From positions 1 to 64,000 of the forward strand of contig NZ_SJKA01000022.1 of the NCBI RefSeq assembly GCF_004331435.1: DNA of 64,000 nucleotides. The letters run 5' to 3'. The notes under the pieces are model-generated. The model was not told the DNA's origin, ran no database searches, and worked only from the letters and a program-made list of their open reading frames with translations. Below are positions 53,353-61,289 of the stretch, one piece after another (within the stretch, counting starts at the first letter, position 1; every line of letters begins with the position of its first letter). A program made the translations under genes and the position numbers. This DNA is from Kribbella sindirgiensis. Its GTDB lineage: Bacteria > Actinomycetota > Actinomycetes > Propionibacteriales > Kribbellaceae.

Positions 53353-53754
53353 TCAGGTCAGGGTGATCGAGCCGCCGGAGACACTGATCTGCTTCGGCGC
53401 CAGTGGGCGTGGCGCCGGGCCGCCCTGCACGGAGCCGTCCTCGAGCGCGTACTTGCTGCCGTGGCAGTCGCAGTTGATCGTCCCGTCGGCAACGCTGGCG
53501 ACGGGACAGCTCTGGTGGGTGCAGATCGAGGTGAACGCCTTGAACGTGCCCTGGACCGGTTGGGTGACCACGACCTGCTGCGGGGCGAAGATCTTCCCGC
53601 CGCCGACCGGGATGTCCGCGGTCGGGCCGAGGACGGTGTCCGCCGGCGCCGGAGCAGGCGTGGCCTGCGGCTCGCCGTACTTCGTGCAGCCGGCGACAGC
53701 CGCCAGTCCGGCAGCAGCTCCGGTGAGGATGGTACGGCGGCTGGGTGCGTCCAC
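53353..53754 (-). CDS. Rieske 2Fe-2S lipoprotein with Tat-type signal
   Basis: A 133-aa protein. The N-terminus SRRTILTGAAAGLAAVAGC combines a twin-arginine motif with a lipobox, so it is likely exported folded and anchored to the outer face of the membrane. The Rieske cluster ligands are C-T-H-x2-C (CTHQSCPV) and C-D-C-H (CDCHGSKY). GTG at 53754 with AAAGGA six bases upstream. It follows the DUF6529 membrane protein gene by 11 bp, suggesting an electron-transfer pair. Confidence 0.87.
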   Translation of the reverse strand: MDAPSRRTILTGAAAGLAAVAGCTKYGEPQATPAPAPADTVLGPTADIPVGGGKIFAPQQVVVTQPVQGTFKAFTSICTHQSCPVASVADGTINCDCHGSKYALEDGSVQGGPAPRPLAPKQISVSGGSITLT

Positions 53755-53765
53755 AGCTGGTCCTT

Positions 53766-54287
53766 TCAACGGATGACACCGAACGTGGTGAAGAACCACA
53801 GCGCGGAGGTGAGCCACAGCCCGGCCAGGCCGGTGAAGACGGCCCCACCGGCGACCGGGAGCAGCCACGACGGCGCGCCTGCCCGGGTCAGCGCGAGCAT
53901 CTTCACAACGAATGCGCCGTAGAAGAAGCAGCCGAGCAGGGAGTGGACGAGTACGCGCGTTTCGCCGTACTGGAAGCCCAACGCGTAAAGGCAATGCGCG
54001 ACGACGGGGAGTGTGACGAGGACGGCGGCTCTGCCGGACCAGCGGTGCACCGGGGCTAGCTGCGGACGGCCTCGGTAGAGCGCGACTGCGCTGGCCAGTT
54101 GTAGCAGGGCGAGTACGGCGGCCAGCGTGGTCAGCCAGCTCTTGACCGCTTGGAAACTGGAGAAGCCCGCGATGTCGATCGCCACGCCGGTGGGGTCGTG
54201 CAAACGCCCGTACACGCCCAGTGCGACAGCCGCTGCGGCGCCGGCGATCACTGGGACCCCGACGACACCGCGCTTACGTAGCTCCAT
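53766..54287 (-). CDS. DUF6529-like multi-helix membrane protein
   Basis: A 173-aa protein with about five transmembrane helices. Histidines sit at helix ends (HRWSG, VVAHCLYALGF, VHSLLGCFFYG), a layout like b-type haem or ferric-reductase-like membrane proteins. I recognise it as DUF6529-like. ATG at 54287 with GAGGTG upstream is preferred over GTG 54296. Encoded just before the Rieske lipoprotein, so a role in passing electrons to or from it is plausible but inferred. Confidence 0.75.
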   Translation of the reverse strand: MELRKRGVVGVPVIAGAAAAVALGVYGRLHDPTGVAIDIAGFSSFQAVKSWLTTLAAVLALLQLASAVALYRGRPQLAPVHRWSGRAAVLVTLPVVAHCLYALGFQYGETRVLVHSLLGCFFYGAFVVKMLALTRAGAPSWLLPVAGGAVFTGLAGLWLTSALWFFTTFGVIR

Positions 54288-54297
54288 CTGCTTCACC

Positions 54298-54987
54298 TCA
54301 GAAGGTCTCGTCGCCGTCGATGGATTGAGCGCTCACGGCGACGCCGTTGACGGTGGCAGAACGGGTGGCCGGGTCCAGCGGTGGCGCGGCGGCGGGAGTG
54401 CCGTCGTTGTCGATGCCTACCTGTGAGCCGTCGGGGAGGACGATCCAGCCGATCGTCGACGTCGAGTTGCGGGCGCGGTAGAGGCCGGCTGGTGGTCCTG
54501 TCACGATCGCGGTGAACCGCAGTGTGCGACCGCGCAGGGTCAGTTCGCCTGACGCGTCTTTCGCGGTGGCTACGCCGGTCAGGCGTTCGCCTGTGCGTGA
54601 ACGCAGTACCAGCTGACCTGAGGTGAAGGTCCCGGTGAGCCAGGCCTCTACTCTGCGGCCGTCGCAGATGTAGGCGACGGCCTTGGCGCCGTTGACTGCG
54701 ATGGCGAGGGTGGCCTCGCGGCCGGCGGTGCGGCCGATGTACACCGCTGGGTCTGCCGCCGCCGGCGGCGTCGCGGTCGTCTGCTCCGGCGCCGGCGTTG
54801 GTGCGGTTGTTGCCGGTGTTGTGGCGGGTGTTGTGGCGGGTGTTGTGGCGGGTGTCGTTGTGGGCGCGGTCGTCGCGCCTGTTTCAGTGGCCGCCGGGGC
54901 GTCGGTCTGCGTGCTGTTGACCACCAGCAAGCCGACCAGCCCGACGGCCGTCGCCGCCAGCGTCACCCATGGACTCCGCTGTCCCAT
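54298..54987 (-). CDS. Single-helix secreted/anchored protein with Thr-Pro repeat linker
   Basis: A 229-aa protein. One N-terminal transmembrane helix (WVTLAATAVGLVGLLVV) and a Thr/Ala/Pro linker with TTPA repeats are followed by an extracytoplasmic beta-rich domain (AVYIGRTAGREATLAIAVNGAKAVAYICDG...). The linker is encoded by a 12-bp tandem repeat (54806-54853). The ATG at 54987 places the helix at the usual distance from the N-terminus. The gene ends 10 bp before the DUF6529 start and probably belongs to the same operon. Function unknown. Confidence 0.7.
   Translation of the reverse strand: MGQRSPWVTLAATAVGLVGLLVVNSTQTDAPAATETGATTAPTTTPATTPATTPATTPATTAPTPAPEQTTATPPAAADPAVYIGRTAGREATLAIAVNGAKAVAYICDGRRVEAWLTGTFTSGQLVLRSRTGERLTGVATAKDASGELTLRGRTLRFTAIVTGPPAGLYRARNSTSTIGWIVLPDGSQVGIDNDGTPAAAPPLDPATRSATVNGVAVSAQSIDGDETF
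54806..54853. repeat. 12-bp tandem repeat encoding the TTPA linker
   Basis: GTTGTGGCGGGT occurs three times in a row (54818, 54830, 54842), with a one-change-plus copy at 54806. It encodes TTPA units on the minus strand. Slippage could vary the linker length between strains. Confidence 0.85.
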
Positions 54988-55072
54988 TGCCCCACCCCGA
55001 GACTGGTCTCTCACCCGAGACGAGGATCCCGCTCGGTTCGTACCTGGTCAACGGCTGGGGAGCTCCAGCGGT

Positions 55073-55561
55073 TCAGAGCACTTTGAGTCCGTACATCTCG
55101 CCCAGCGGATCGGAGATCAGCTCGATCCGGGCGCCGTCGAGGTCGCGGAAGTAGATCGACGTACCGCTCTCCTCCTGATACTCGACCCCCGCCTCGTCGA
55201 GGTTGCGCTTCAGTCGCTCCCACTCGGACGGCTCCACCGAGATCGCCAGATGGTGCAGTCCGCCGAGCACTTCGGCGTACGGCCCGAGGTCGAGGCCCGG
55301 GAAGTCGAAGAACGCCAGCAGGTTCCCGTTCCCGATGTCGAAGAAGAAGTGCGTCGAGCCCTCGTAGTCCCGGTTCCCGACCATCTCGGTCAGCGGGAAT
55401 CCCAGCACCCCCTGGTAGAACCGCACCGTCCGCTCGACGTCGGCGCACAGCAAGGCGGTGTGATGCAGGCCGCGCGCCGACGAGCTGCCACCGGGCTTCA
55501 GGTACGCCGCCCTGATCCGCTCACGCTCCGCCTCGATCGTGGACAGGTCGATATCGGTCAT
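55073..55561 (-). CDS. VOC-family (glyoxalase/dioxygenase-fold) protein
   Basis: A 162-aa VOC protein with two paired beta-alpha-beta3 modules. Likely metal ligands are H34 or H33 (GLHHTALLCADVERTVRFY), a His in LHHLAISVEP, and the Glu in ARIELISDP. Enzymatic role unknown. It follows the MDMPI-like gene by 10 bp on the same strand. Confidence 0.82.
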   Translation of the reverse strand: MTDIDLSTIEAERERIRAAYLKPGGSSSARGLHHTALLCADVERTVRFYQGVLGFPLTEMVGNRDYEGSTHFFFDIGNGNLLAFFDFPGLDLGPYAEVLGGLHHLAISVEPSEWERLKRNLDEAGVEYQEESGTSIYFRDLDGARIELISDPLGEMYGLKVL

Positions 55562-55571
55562 GCGATCCCCC

Positions 55572-56381
55572 TCAGATGCGGAAAAACAGGTTCAGGTACC
55601 GGTCGGCGACCGCGCGGTCGCCCCGGATCGTACCGGCGTTGCTCCGGCCGAACGCCGTCAGCACGAAACTGCCCGGATCGAACTCGATCACCGCCCGCAG
55701 ATCGCTCACGTCGCCGGCCGCGTAGTCCATACCGTCCGGACCGACGCTCACCCTGGTGTCGCCGGCGTTCGGGCCGCTGGTGATCCGGATCCCGAGCTCA
55801 CACGGATCCTTGGCCCCGGTCGTGTACTTCCACAGCACGAACATGAACGGAACGAGCAGGTCAGCGGCCTCGCCCGACAACCCGTGCGCCCGCCCGGTCC
55901 CCTGCCGGATGTCCCACGAATGGACGCCGTAGTCCATCAACTGGAACGCCGGATAGAAGAACGCCGGCAGCGGGCCCATGTAGAAATGCGGCACGGTGAA
56001 CCCGGCCCAGTCGTCCGGCCCGAGCGCCTCGAACATCCCCATCATCTTGTCGAAGTCGGTCCGGAGCCGGTCGATCAACTCGGCCTGCGGCACCTCGCGG
56101 AGCGCGAGCGCCTGCCGGTCGACCCGCTCGGCCATCCCCGGCAGCCCGTACGCCGGGGGTACCTCCGCGTCCGACCGCGCCGCGTCGAACGCCACGAAGT
56201 ACGACTCGGTGGTGTCGGTGAGATGCGCCACCACATCCCGCACCTCCCAGTGCCCGGCCCCGGTCGGCGCCTCCCACACACCGTCGGCCTCGACCATCCC
56301 GAAGAACAGCTCCGCCTCCTGCCGGACAACCCGGAGCATCGTCTCCTTGCCCTCGAACGACATCCCGTTCCAAGCGCCCAC
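55572..56381 (-). CDS. Mycothiol-dependent maleylpyruvate isomerase-like (DinB-fold) protein
   Basis: A 269-aa protein with an N-terminal MDMPI/DinB-type four-helix bundle. Metal-ligand histidines appear in VRDVVAHLTD and LMDYGVHSWDIRQ. A C-terminal SCP2-like beta domain follows (IRITSGPNAGDTRVSVG...AVIEFDPGSFVLTAFGR). GTG 56381 has GGAGGTGGG upstream; ATG 56363 is an alternative. Such proteins may use mycothiol, whose ligase gene mshC lies in this window. Substrate unknown. Confidence 0.8.
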   Translation of the reverse strand: MGAWNGMSFEGKETMLRVVRQEAELFFGMVEADGVWEAPTGAGHWEVRDVVAHLTDTTESYFVAFDAARSDAEVPPAYGLPGMAERVDRQALALREVPQAELIDRLRTDFDKMMGMFEALGPDDWAGFTVPHFYMGPLPAFFYPAFQLMDYGVHSWDIRQGTGRAHGLSGEAADLLVPFMFVLWKYTTGAKDPCELGIRITSGPNAGDTRVSVGPDGMDYAAGDVSDLRAVIEFDPGSFVLTAFGRSNAGTIRGDRAVADRYLNLFFRI

Positions 56382-56534
56382 GGCGTACCCACCTCCACCT
56401 CAGAGGCCACTCCTTGAATTTCAAACTACGCCGCCGACACCCCCTCGTCACCACCCCGGCGGCCCGATGTGAATTCCACCCCTGGAGTTTGCTACTGTTC
56501 TCCGGTCGGCACCGCGCAGGCGGTCAGACCACTC

Positions 56535-56620
56535 GTCCGGGTGGCGGAATAGGCAGACGCGCTAGCTTGAGGTGCTAGTGCCCTTCGCGGGGCGTGGGGG
56601 TTCAAGTCCCCCCTCGGACA
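56535..56620 (+). tRNA. tRNA-Leu (anticodon GAG)
   Basis: An 86-nt class II tRNA. The acceptor GTCCGGG pairs with CTCGGAC (one G-U). The anticodon stem CTAGC/GCTAG encloses loop TTGAGGT, giving anticodon GAG. The long variable arm is GCCC-TTCG-CGGGGC, and the T-arm GGGGG-TTCAAGT-CCCCC. CCA is not encoded. The 3' end overlaps the last codons of a serine integrase gene on the other strand, marking the element's attachment site. Confidence 0.95.
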
Positions 56621-58353
56621 CGAGCGCTATTCACACGCAGTGTGGGCCGAGCAGTGACTTCGATGAGATCCTGCTCGGCGTCGTACTTCAGGTCGAGCCG
56701 CAGGGCCTCGTAGAGATCGGCGAGGTCTTGCGGCTCAGCTGCATTCAGAGCAGCGGCCATGGCCCCGAGTTGATCCACCATCGTGGCGATCGCCTCGGCG
56801 TCGAGCGTGACCACCTGGGGGAGATTGGCCAGCTCAGCTCGAGCGGCCGACAGCTCAGCCTGTGCCGCATTCAGTGCGTCGACCAGAATCGTCGGATCCA
56901 CGCCAGCCTCGATCGATGCCGTGTAGCGGCGGATCTTTGTCTGGGCCTCGCTCGCTCTCGCCTCGGCCTGTTGTGTCCGGACCGATGCGCTGGTGTCCTC
57001 GCCCGCATCGAGCAGTTGGGCGATCGTCTCCTGCCGATACTCGGGCGAGAAGACCTGGGCGATCCACTCGTTCAGCGGCTCCATGACCGCCGACTCGGGT
57101 AGATAGACCGTCGGGGGATGTGAGGCGAGCGCGGGCGATCCCGGAGCGAGGGTTCGAGACGGGCAGCGGTAGTACATCGCATGCTTGCGTGGCGCCGACT
57201 CGAACTTCCGTCCGCAGATGGTGCACCGGAGGTGACCCTTCATCGGGTAGACCTTGGTCGTCGGCCTGCCGGAACGCTCCAGCTTGGACTGTCCCCGGCG
57301 CCCACCAGCCGCGCGAGAGCGCCGACGTAGCGCTGCCTGAGTGAAGGTCTCCACGCTGACGATCGCGGGGTGAGCCGGGCGTCGGGATCTCACGATCCGG
57401 CTCTGATCCGCTCGCCTGAAGCGGGTGACGACGCCGGCTGCCACGTCCTCCGGATCGAGGAGCATCTCCGTACGCTCCCAGCGCCCGAAGAAGGCGTAGC
57501 CGGTGTAACGGGGATTGTCGAGAATCGCCTTCACTGTGCTCGACTGCCAGCCATCAGCGAGGCGATGCCGGTTCTGTCTCGGGGTGTGTGCACTCGGGCA
57601 GGGCACGCCGTCTGCATTCAGCCGACGAGCGATGGCACGATCGCCCAGCCCGGCTAGATACAGCTCGAAGATGCGCTCGACGATCGCAGCCGCGAAGTCG
57701 TCGAGCACCATGATGCGCAGGCGGTAACCCTCCTGTGCCTTGCGAGGGTTAGGGTGCTCGCCGCCGTCGACCACCTTGTAGCCGTACGGTGCGCGCCCTC
57801 CCTGGAACCGCCCCTCGCTGAGCACCTGAGCATCCATCGCCGCACGCACCCGAGCCTGAACATGCTGACGCTCAGACTCGCTCATCCCGCCGAGGACGGA
57901 CATCAGCATCTTGTGTGAGGCATTGAGCGGGTCGTACACACCGCCGAGCTCGGGCACCCAGAGCTGGACCTTCGCGTGCGCCAGCTTTGGAGCGGTCAGG
58001 GAGAACTGATTGCCGAAGAAGCAACGTGTTCCCTCGCCGAGCACGATGCCGGACCAACCGCGGTTCGGGTTCCGCAGATCGCGGAGGAGCTGACTAGCTT
58101 GCTCCCTGCGCTCCCACGGCACGGACCGCGACTGGCCAACGTCGAAGTAGTTCGCGACGATGCGTCCGCCGAGCGGCTCGACGAGCTTGCTGGCGTTGCC
58201 GGATTGCCAGCCGAGCGAGGTCTCCGGATCTTGGTTGTCCTCGGTGCTGCATCGCCCGTAGAAGGCAAGGTCTCCGACGCCAGTCACGATGTCCGGCTCA
58301 GCCTCGACCCCGAGCAGATCGTCGAGGACACTCCAGTCGTCTGTCACTGTCAT
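56602..58353 (-). CDS. int: Large serine integrase
   Basis: A 583-aa large serine recombinase for site-specific integration. The N-terminal resolvase domain carries the catalytic Ser in FYGRCSTEDNQDP and arginines in SRSVPWERR and GEGTRCFFGN. A recombinase domain with YGYKVV and a zinc-ribbon-type segment (CTICGRKFESAPRKHAMYYRC) follow, then a coiled-coil region (about 455-520). ATG with GGGAGGAGA upstream. The last five codons and stop are the complement of the tRNA-Leu T-arm and acceptor stem. ATG overlaps the stop of a 55-aa gene (ATGA). Confidence 0.93.
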   Translation of the reverse strand: MTVTDDWSVLDDLLGVEAEPDIVTGVGDLAFYGRCSTEDNQDPETSLGWQSGNASKLVEPLGGRIVANYFDVGQSRSVPWERREQASQLLRDLRNPNRGWSGIVLGEGTRCFFGNQFSLTAPKLAHAKVQLWVPELGGVYDPLNASHKMLMSVLGGMSESERQHVQARVRAAMDAQVLSEGRFQGGRAPYGYKVVDGGEHPNPRKAQEGYRLRIMVLDDFAAAIVERIFELYLAGLGDRAIARRLNADGVPCPSAHTPRQNRHRLADGWQSSTVKAILDNPRYTGYAFFGRWERTEMLLDPEDVAAGVVTRFRRADQSRIVRSRRPAHPAIVSVETFTQAALRRRSRAAGGRRGQSKLERSGRPTTKVYPMKGHLRCTICGRKFESAPRKHAMYYRCPSRTLAPGSPALASHPPTVYLPESAVMEPLNEWIAQVFSPEYRQETIAQLLDAGEDTSASVRTQQAEARASEAQTKIRRYTASIEAGVDPTILVDALNAAQAELSAARAELANLPQVVTLDAEAIATMVDQLGAMAAALNAAEPQDLADLYEALRLDLKYDAEQDLIEVTARPTLRVNSARVRGGT

Positions 58354-58517
58354 GCTGCAATCTCCTCCCCCATGGCCGCAGCCTTCTGAATGATACGTAG
58401 CAAGACCCGCGAGGCGGAGGGGTTTAGCTCAGGCGGCGCACTCTCTGCGCTCGGTCGCCGAGCCTCCTCTCCGTCCTCGCGGGTCAACACGACGAGCTTG
58501 GGCAACTCAGCCGCCAT
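58350..58517 (-). CDS. Small 55-aa phage protein coupled to integrase
   Basis: An ATG frame of 55 codons (MAAELPKLVVLTREDGEEA...) ending in a TGA that overlaps the integrase ATG as ATGA, the same junction used throughout this gene block. AGGGG precedes the ATG. The protein is acidic at the N-terminus, Ser/Pro-rich in the middle and helical at the end (RVLLRIIQKAAAMGEEIAA). No family recognised. Being joined to int, it might be a recombination directionality factor, but nothing in the sequence shows this. Confidence 0.6.
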   Translation of the reverse strand: MAAELPKLVVLTREDGEEARRPSAESAPPELNPSASRVLLRIIQKAAAMGEEIAA

Positions 58518-58526
58518 CCCCTGGTC

Positions 58527-59060
58527 TCACCCGAGGGCCGCCTGCTTCCAGGACTCGGGTACGACCTTGCGCTGCTCGGCGTCGTAGCGCCAGAGCGGGG
58601 TCTCGTGGAGCCTCATCGCCTCTTGCAGCGGGAGCTGCTTGCGGGCCAGTTTCACGAGCGCCTCGAGGTCGTCGATCGTCAGGTGCGTCGGCACGTGATC
58701 GATGATCATGCCCTCGATGATCGGCGAGTTCGGACGCCGGTCACGCCACACCTTGGCGAACTGCTCCAGGCGTTTGATGTTGTCTGCATTCAGGTCAGTC
58801 ACTGATTCTCCCCCCGTCAGGATTCTATCGTTAAAAGGTGACGCGGCGTTACGCCTATCGGCCTCCAGGCGCAGGGCTTCGCATGCGTGGTAGTGCTCCC
58901 GCATCGCGTCCTCGACGGCTTCGACCATCCAGATCTGCATCGGCTCGTCGTGCTCGAGTGTCCAGTTGCCGCATGGGCATGGCCCGTAGACCCTGGACAC
59001 CGCAGGCGGGTCGATCGGATCCTCCTGGTAGCCGATGCCGCGCACGTAGTTCACGGTCAT
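58527..59060 (-). CDS. Phage protein of unknown function (CPCG motif)
   Basis: A 177-aa protein starting at ATG 59060 (MTVNYVRGIGYQ), which overlaps the preceding stop as ATGA. An N-terminal GPCPCGNW motif could bind metal. Helical segments follow, and the C-terminal half (DLNADNIKRLEQFAKVWRDRR...) could also be read from a GTG at 58800 as a separate 90-aa product. No family recognised. Confidence 0.65.
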   Translation of the reverse strand: MTVNYVRGIGYQEDPIDPPAVSRVYGPCPCGNWTLEHDEPMQIWMVEAVEDAMREHYHACEALRLEADRRNAASPFNDRILTGGESVTDLNADNIKRLEQFAKVWRDRRPNSPIIEGMIIDHVPTHLTIDDLEALVKLARKQLPLQEAMRLHETPLWRYDAEQRKVVPESWKQAALG

Positions 59061-59272
59061 GGCGTCGCCCCGCACTCCGGGCACCGTGGCATCGCGTCGT
59101 GCCTGAATCCGTGGTAGCTGTCGCACCGCTCCTCGATCACGCCGAGGTGGCCAGCCGAGCCAACCTCCGGAATCTCGACGATGCAGTAGATCCGGTGAGG
59201 CACCGCGCCTCGATCGTCGTAGGTAATCCACGAGTGGTCGTATCGATGCTCGGTCTGTTCCGGGACGATCAC
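59057..59272 (-). CDS. Small phage protein with C-terminal CPEC zinc-ribbon-like end
   Basis: A 71-aa protein from GTG 59272 (VIVPEQTEHRYDHSW). The start overlaps the HNH stop as GTGA and its own stop overlaps the next ATG. It ends ERCDSYHGFRHDAMPRCPECGATP, with Cys/His spacing that could coordinate zinc. Function unknown. Confidence 0.6.
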   Translation of the reverse strand: MIVPEQTEHRYDHSWITYDDRGAVPHRIYCIVEIPEVGSAGHLGVIEERCDSYHGFRHDAMPRCPECGATP

Positions 59273-59649
59273 GCCGCCGCCTTCAGTGCCCGCTGCTCGG
59301 CCCCGAGCTTGCCGCCCGTCGAGCTGTTGCACGTCGAACACGCCGGCCGGATGTTCGACCTGGCGTAGGTCCCGCCCTTGCAGCCCGGCTTGATCCGGTC
59401 GACGGTCACGAGACTGACGGTCAGGAGCTTGCCGCATCGGTAGCACCGACAGGCTGGAGCACCTTCTCCGCGCGGAACGCCGTCCATCACCCACGAGCGC
59501 AGCGGGTTGACGATCGAGCCTTCGGCCAGGCACTCCGCGACGAGAGCGTGCATGTCGCGGTCGGCCCGGTACGTCTCGACGAGCCATGCCTTGCGGGCTC
59601 GCCGCGAGTACGACGAGCCCCGCTCGTTGGTGTTCGAGGTGCCCCTCAC
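59269..59649 (-). CDS. Phage HNH endonuclease
   Basis: A 126-aa HNH nuclease. The GTG at 59649 overlaps the upstream stop (GTGA). The nuclease core is CYRCGKLLT...VDRIKPGCKGGTYARSNIRPACSTCNSSTGG, with a Cys pair on each side and the D-x-I-x-P core in place of the first His. In phages such proteins act in DNA packaging or as homing-type nucleases; here the location in an early-gene block does not decide. Confidence 0.82.
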   Translation of the reverse strand: MRGTSNTNERGSSYSRRARKAWLVETYRADRDMHALVAECLAEGSIVNPLRSWVMDGVPRGEGAPACRCYRCGKLLTVSLVTVDRIKPGCKGGTYARSNIRPACSTCNSSTGGKLGAEQRALKAAA

Positions 59650-59948
59650 TCCGCACGCTCCACGGATGCGGTCTTGGCCTTGTCGTTCAGCAGGGCGTCG
59701 GCGAGGAGGCGGTCCAGCTCCTTCGACCCCGGCTCCACCTTCTCGTCGAGCATGACGGTGACGAGTCGACCGAAGAACCAATACCGCGTGCGGAAGTAGA
59801 TGCCAGGGGTGTGGTCGATGTCCAGGGTGGTCCGACCGAAGAAGCCCCGCCTCCACACTGGCGTCGGCTCGAGGTACCGCACGGTCCAGTCCACCTCATC
59901 CAGCTCGCCATGCCTCGGCCCGCCGACGAACACTGCCGAGCGCTTCAC
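59646..59948 (-). CDS. Small phage protein of unknown function
   Basis: A 100-aa protein from GTG 59948 with GGGAGGAAGAA upstream. It starts VKRSAVFVGGPRHGELDEVD and has aromatic-rich strands (YFRTRYWFFGRL). The N-terminal GGP-x-H/D-GE pattern recurs in actinophage hypothetical proteins. Both ends are joined to neighbours by 4-bp overlaps. Function unknown. Confidence 0.6.
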   Translation of the reverse strand: MKRSAVFVGGPRHGELDEVDWTVRYLEPTPVWRRGFFGRTTLDIDHTPGIYFRTRYWFFGRLVTVMLDEKVEPGSKELDRLLADALLNDKAKTASVERAE

Positions 59949-60088
59949 TTCTTCCTCCCGTGCGCACCACGGTCGAGCGCCTTCAGCCGCTTGTCGGCGT
60001 CGCTGTTGAGGCGCTTGCCGGCGAGCTGGTCGCCCGTCACCTTCTTGAGGATCGCCTGGTTGGCGGGATCCTTGGGGTCGAAGGCCAT
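59945..60088 (-). CDS. Very small basic phage protein
   Basis: A 47-aa lysine-rich protein (MAFDPKDPANQAILKKVTG...GAHGRKK). The ATG at 60088 overlaps the upstream stop (ATGA) and the stop overlaps the next GTG. Its net positive charge suggests nucleic-acid binding. It is kept as a gene because it fills an otherwise empty slot with both coupled junctions intact. Confidence 0.6.
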   Translation of the reverse strand: MAFDPKDPANQAILKKVTGDQLAGKRLNSDADKRLKALDRGAHGRKK

Positions 60089-60711
60089 CAGGCGGCCCCC
60101 TCCGGGTCGTCCTCGACTCCCGCAACCAGCTCGCCGGCCTGGTTGTAGACCGGTGTGGTCTTCTTGATCCACGGCAGCCGCAGGTCCGTGTGGCCGCGGG
60201 CGATGCTCGCCTGGGCGTAGCCGTCCTGGATGAGCCCGACCTCGGCCAGCACCTCGATGACCTTGACGTAGTCCTCCCACACCAGCGGGAGATCGATGTA
60301 GAGGTGGTAGTTGCCCGGCGTGCTCGAGGCGATGGCGCGAACAGGGTGGTCGATGTCGAGGGCGACGGTGTGGTAGCCGGTCGGCTCTCCGCTTGTGCCG
60401 AGGAGCGTGCTCGCGATCACGTTGGCCTCGCAGAGGTCGGTGACCGGGCGCTCATCCGGCTCGGTGTCGAACTCACCCGAGTCTCGGTCCAGGTTCGCCT
60501 TGTGGTACTGGTGCTGGTACGCCGACAAGCGGGCGACCTGATTCAGCTCCTCCATGTGGTCGCTGTCGCCGATCACCCTCGTGCCGATCTCCGTGGTGAC
60601 GGCGTCGCCGGACGCTGCGATCTGCGCGATGCCCGTCACGAGATCCCTGCCGTCGAGCCCCGCGCCGTCGATCCACGAGTCGCCCGTGGTGAAGAAATCC
60701 AGAGTGCTCAC
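60088..60711 (-). CDS. Phage protein of unknown function
   Basis: A 207-aa acidic protein from GTG 60711 (GTGA overlap). Segments such as STPGNYHLYIDLPLVWEDYVKVIEVLAEVGLI resemble actinophage hypothetical proteins, but no function is known to me. No signal peptide or transmembrane helix. Confidence 0.65.
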   Translation of the reverse strand: MSTLDFFTTGDSWIDGAGLDGRDLVTGIAQIAASGDAVTTEIGTRVIGDSDHMEELNQVARLSAYQHQYHKANLDRDSGEFDTEPDERPVTDLCEANVIASTLLGTSGEPTGYHTVALDIDHPVRAIASSTPGNYHLYIDLPLVWEDYVKVIEVLAEVGLIQDGYAQASIARGHTDLRLPWIKKTTPVYNQAGELVAGVEDDPEGAA

Positions 60712-61289
60712 GCCGCTACCTTCCTCTCATACTCACGGTCAACGACGTCGGCGAAGCCGATCATGCTCATGACGAACCGCCGTCCGTGGCGTTCGTTCTC
60801 GTTGTGCGGAGCGTGGAGCAGCCAGACGTTGACTCCGGCCACGTCGAGCTCGTCGTAGTTCTTCACCCGGTCATCGATGAACATCTCGAGACCGAGCTTC
60901 AGCGCCACAGGCGCCTTGTCCTGTGCGAAGGTGAGCGAGGCGTGCGGGATCTGCCACTCCTTCACCCACCGCTCGGTCAGGTAGCGCACGAGTCGGCCAT
61001 GGTTCCAGCCGAAGCCTCGGGCGGTCACCAAGTGGATCTCGTGGCCGGCGTCGGCCAAGTCCTTCAGCGCCCACTGCGCACTCTCGATCGGCAGCGCGTC
61101 GTACAACTCGCCGGTCAGCGTGGCCGCGTCCATAACGGCCATGAACTCCTTGCGGGTGCAGCCGTAGCTCTCCCACATGTGCCAGGCGTCGACCTGTCGG
61201 CCGTTGGTGATGCCGGCCTCCTCGCACAGCTTGTGTGCGGTGTCCATGAATGGATAGATCACGTCGTCGATGTCGACACCGATCTTCAC
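60708..61289 (-). CDS. HAD-type 5'-nucleotidase-like phage protein
   Basis: A 193-aa HAD-fold protein from GTG 61289. Motif I is IGVDIDDVIYPFMD (D-x-D), motif II VTARGF (Thr), a Lys lies in FAQDKAPVAL, and the acidic motif IV is MFIDDRVKN. This pattern matches the 5'(3')-deoxyribonucleotidase (NT5C)-like group found in phages. It would trim deoxynucleotide monophosphates during infection. Coupled to both neighbours. Confidence 0.82.
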   Translation of the reverse strand: MKIGVDIDDVIYPFMDTAHKLCEEAGITNGRQVDAWHMWESYGCTRKEFMAVMDAATLTGELYDALPIESAQWALKDLADAGHEIHLVTARGFGWNHGRLVRYLTERWVKEWQIPHASLTFAQDKAPVALKLGLEMFIDDRVKNYDELDVAGVNVWLLHAPHNENERHGRRFVMSMIGFADVVDREYERKVAA

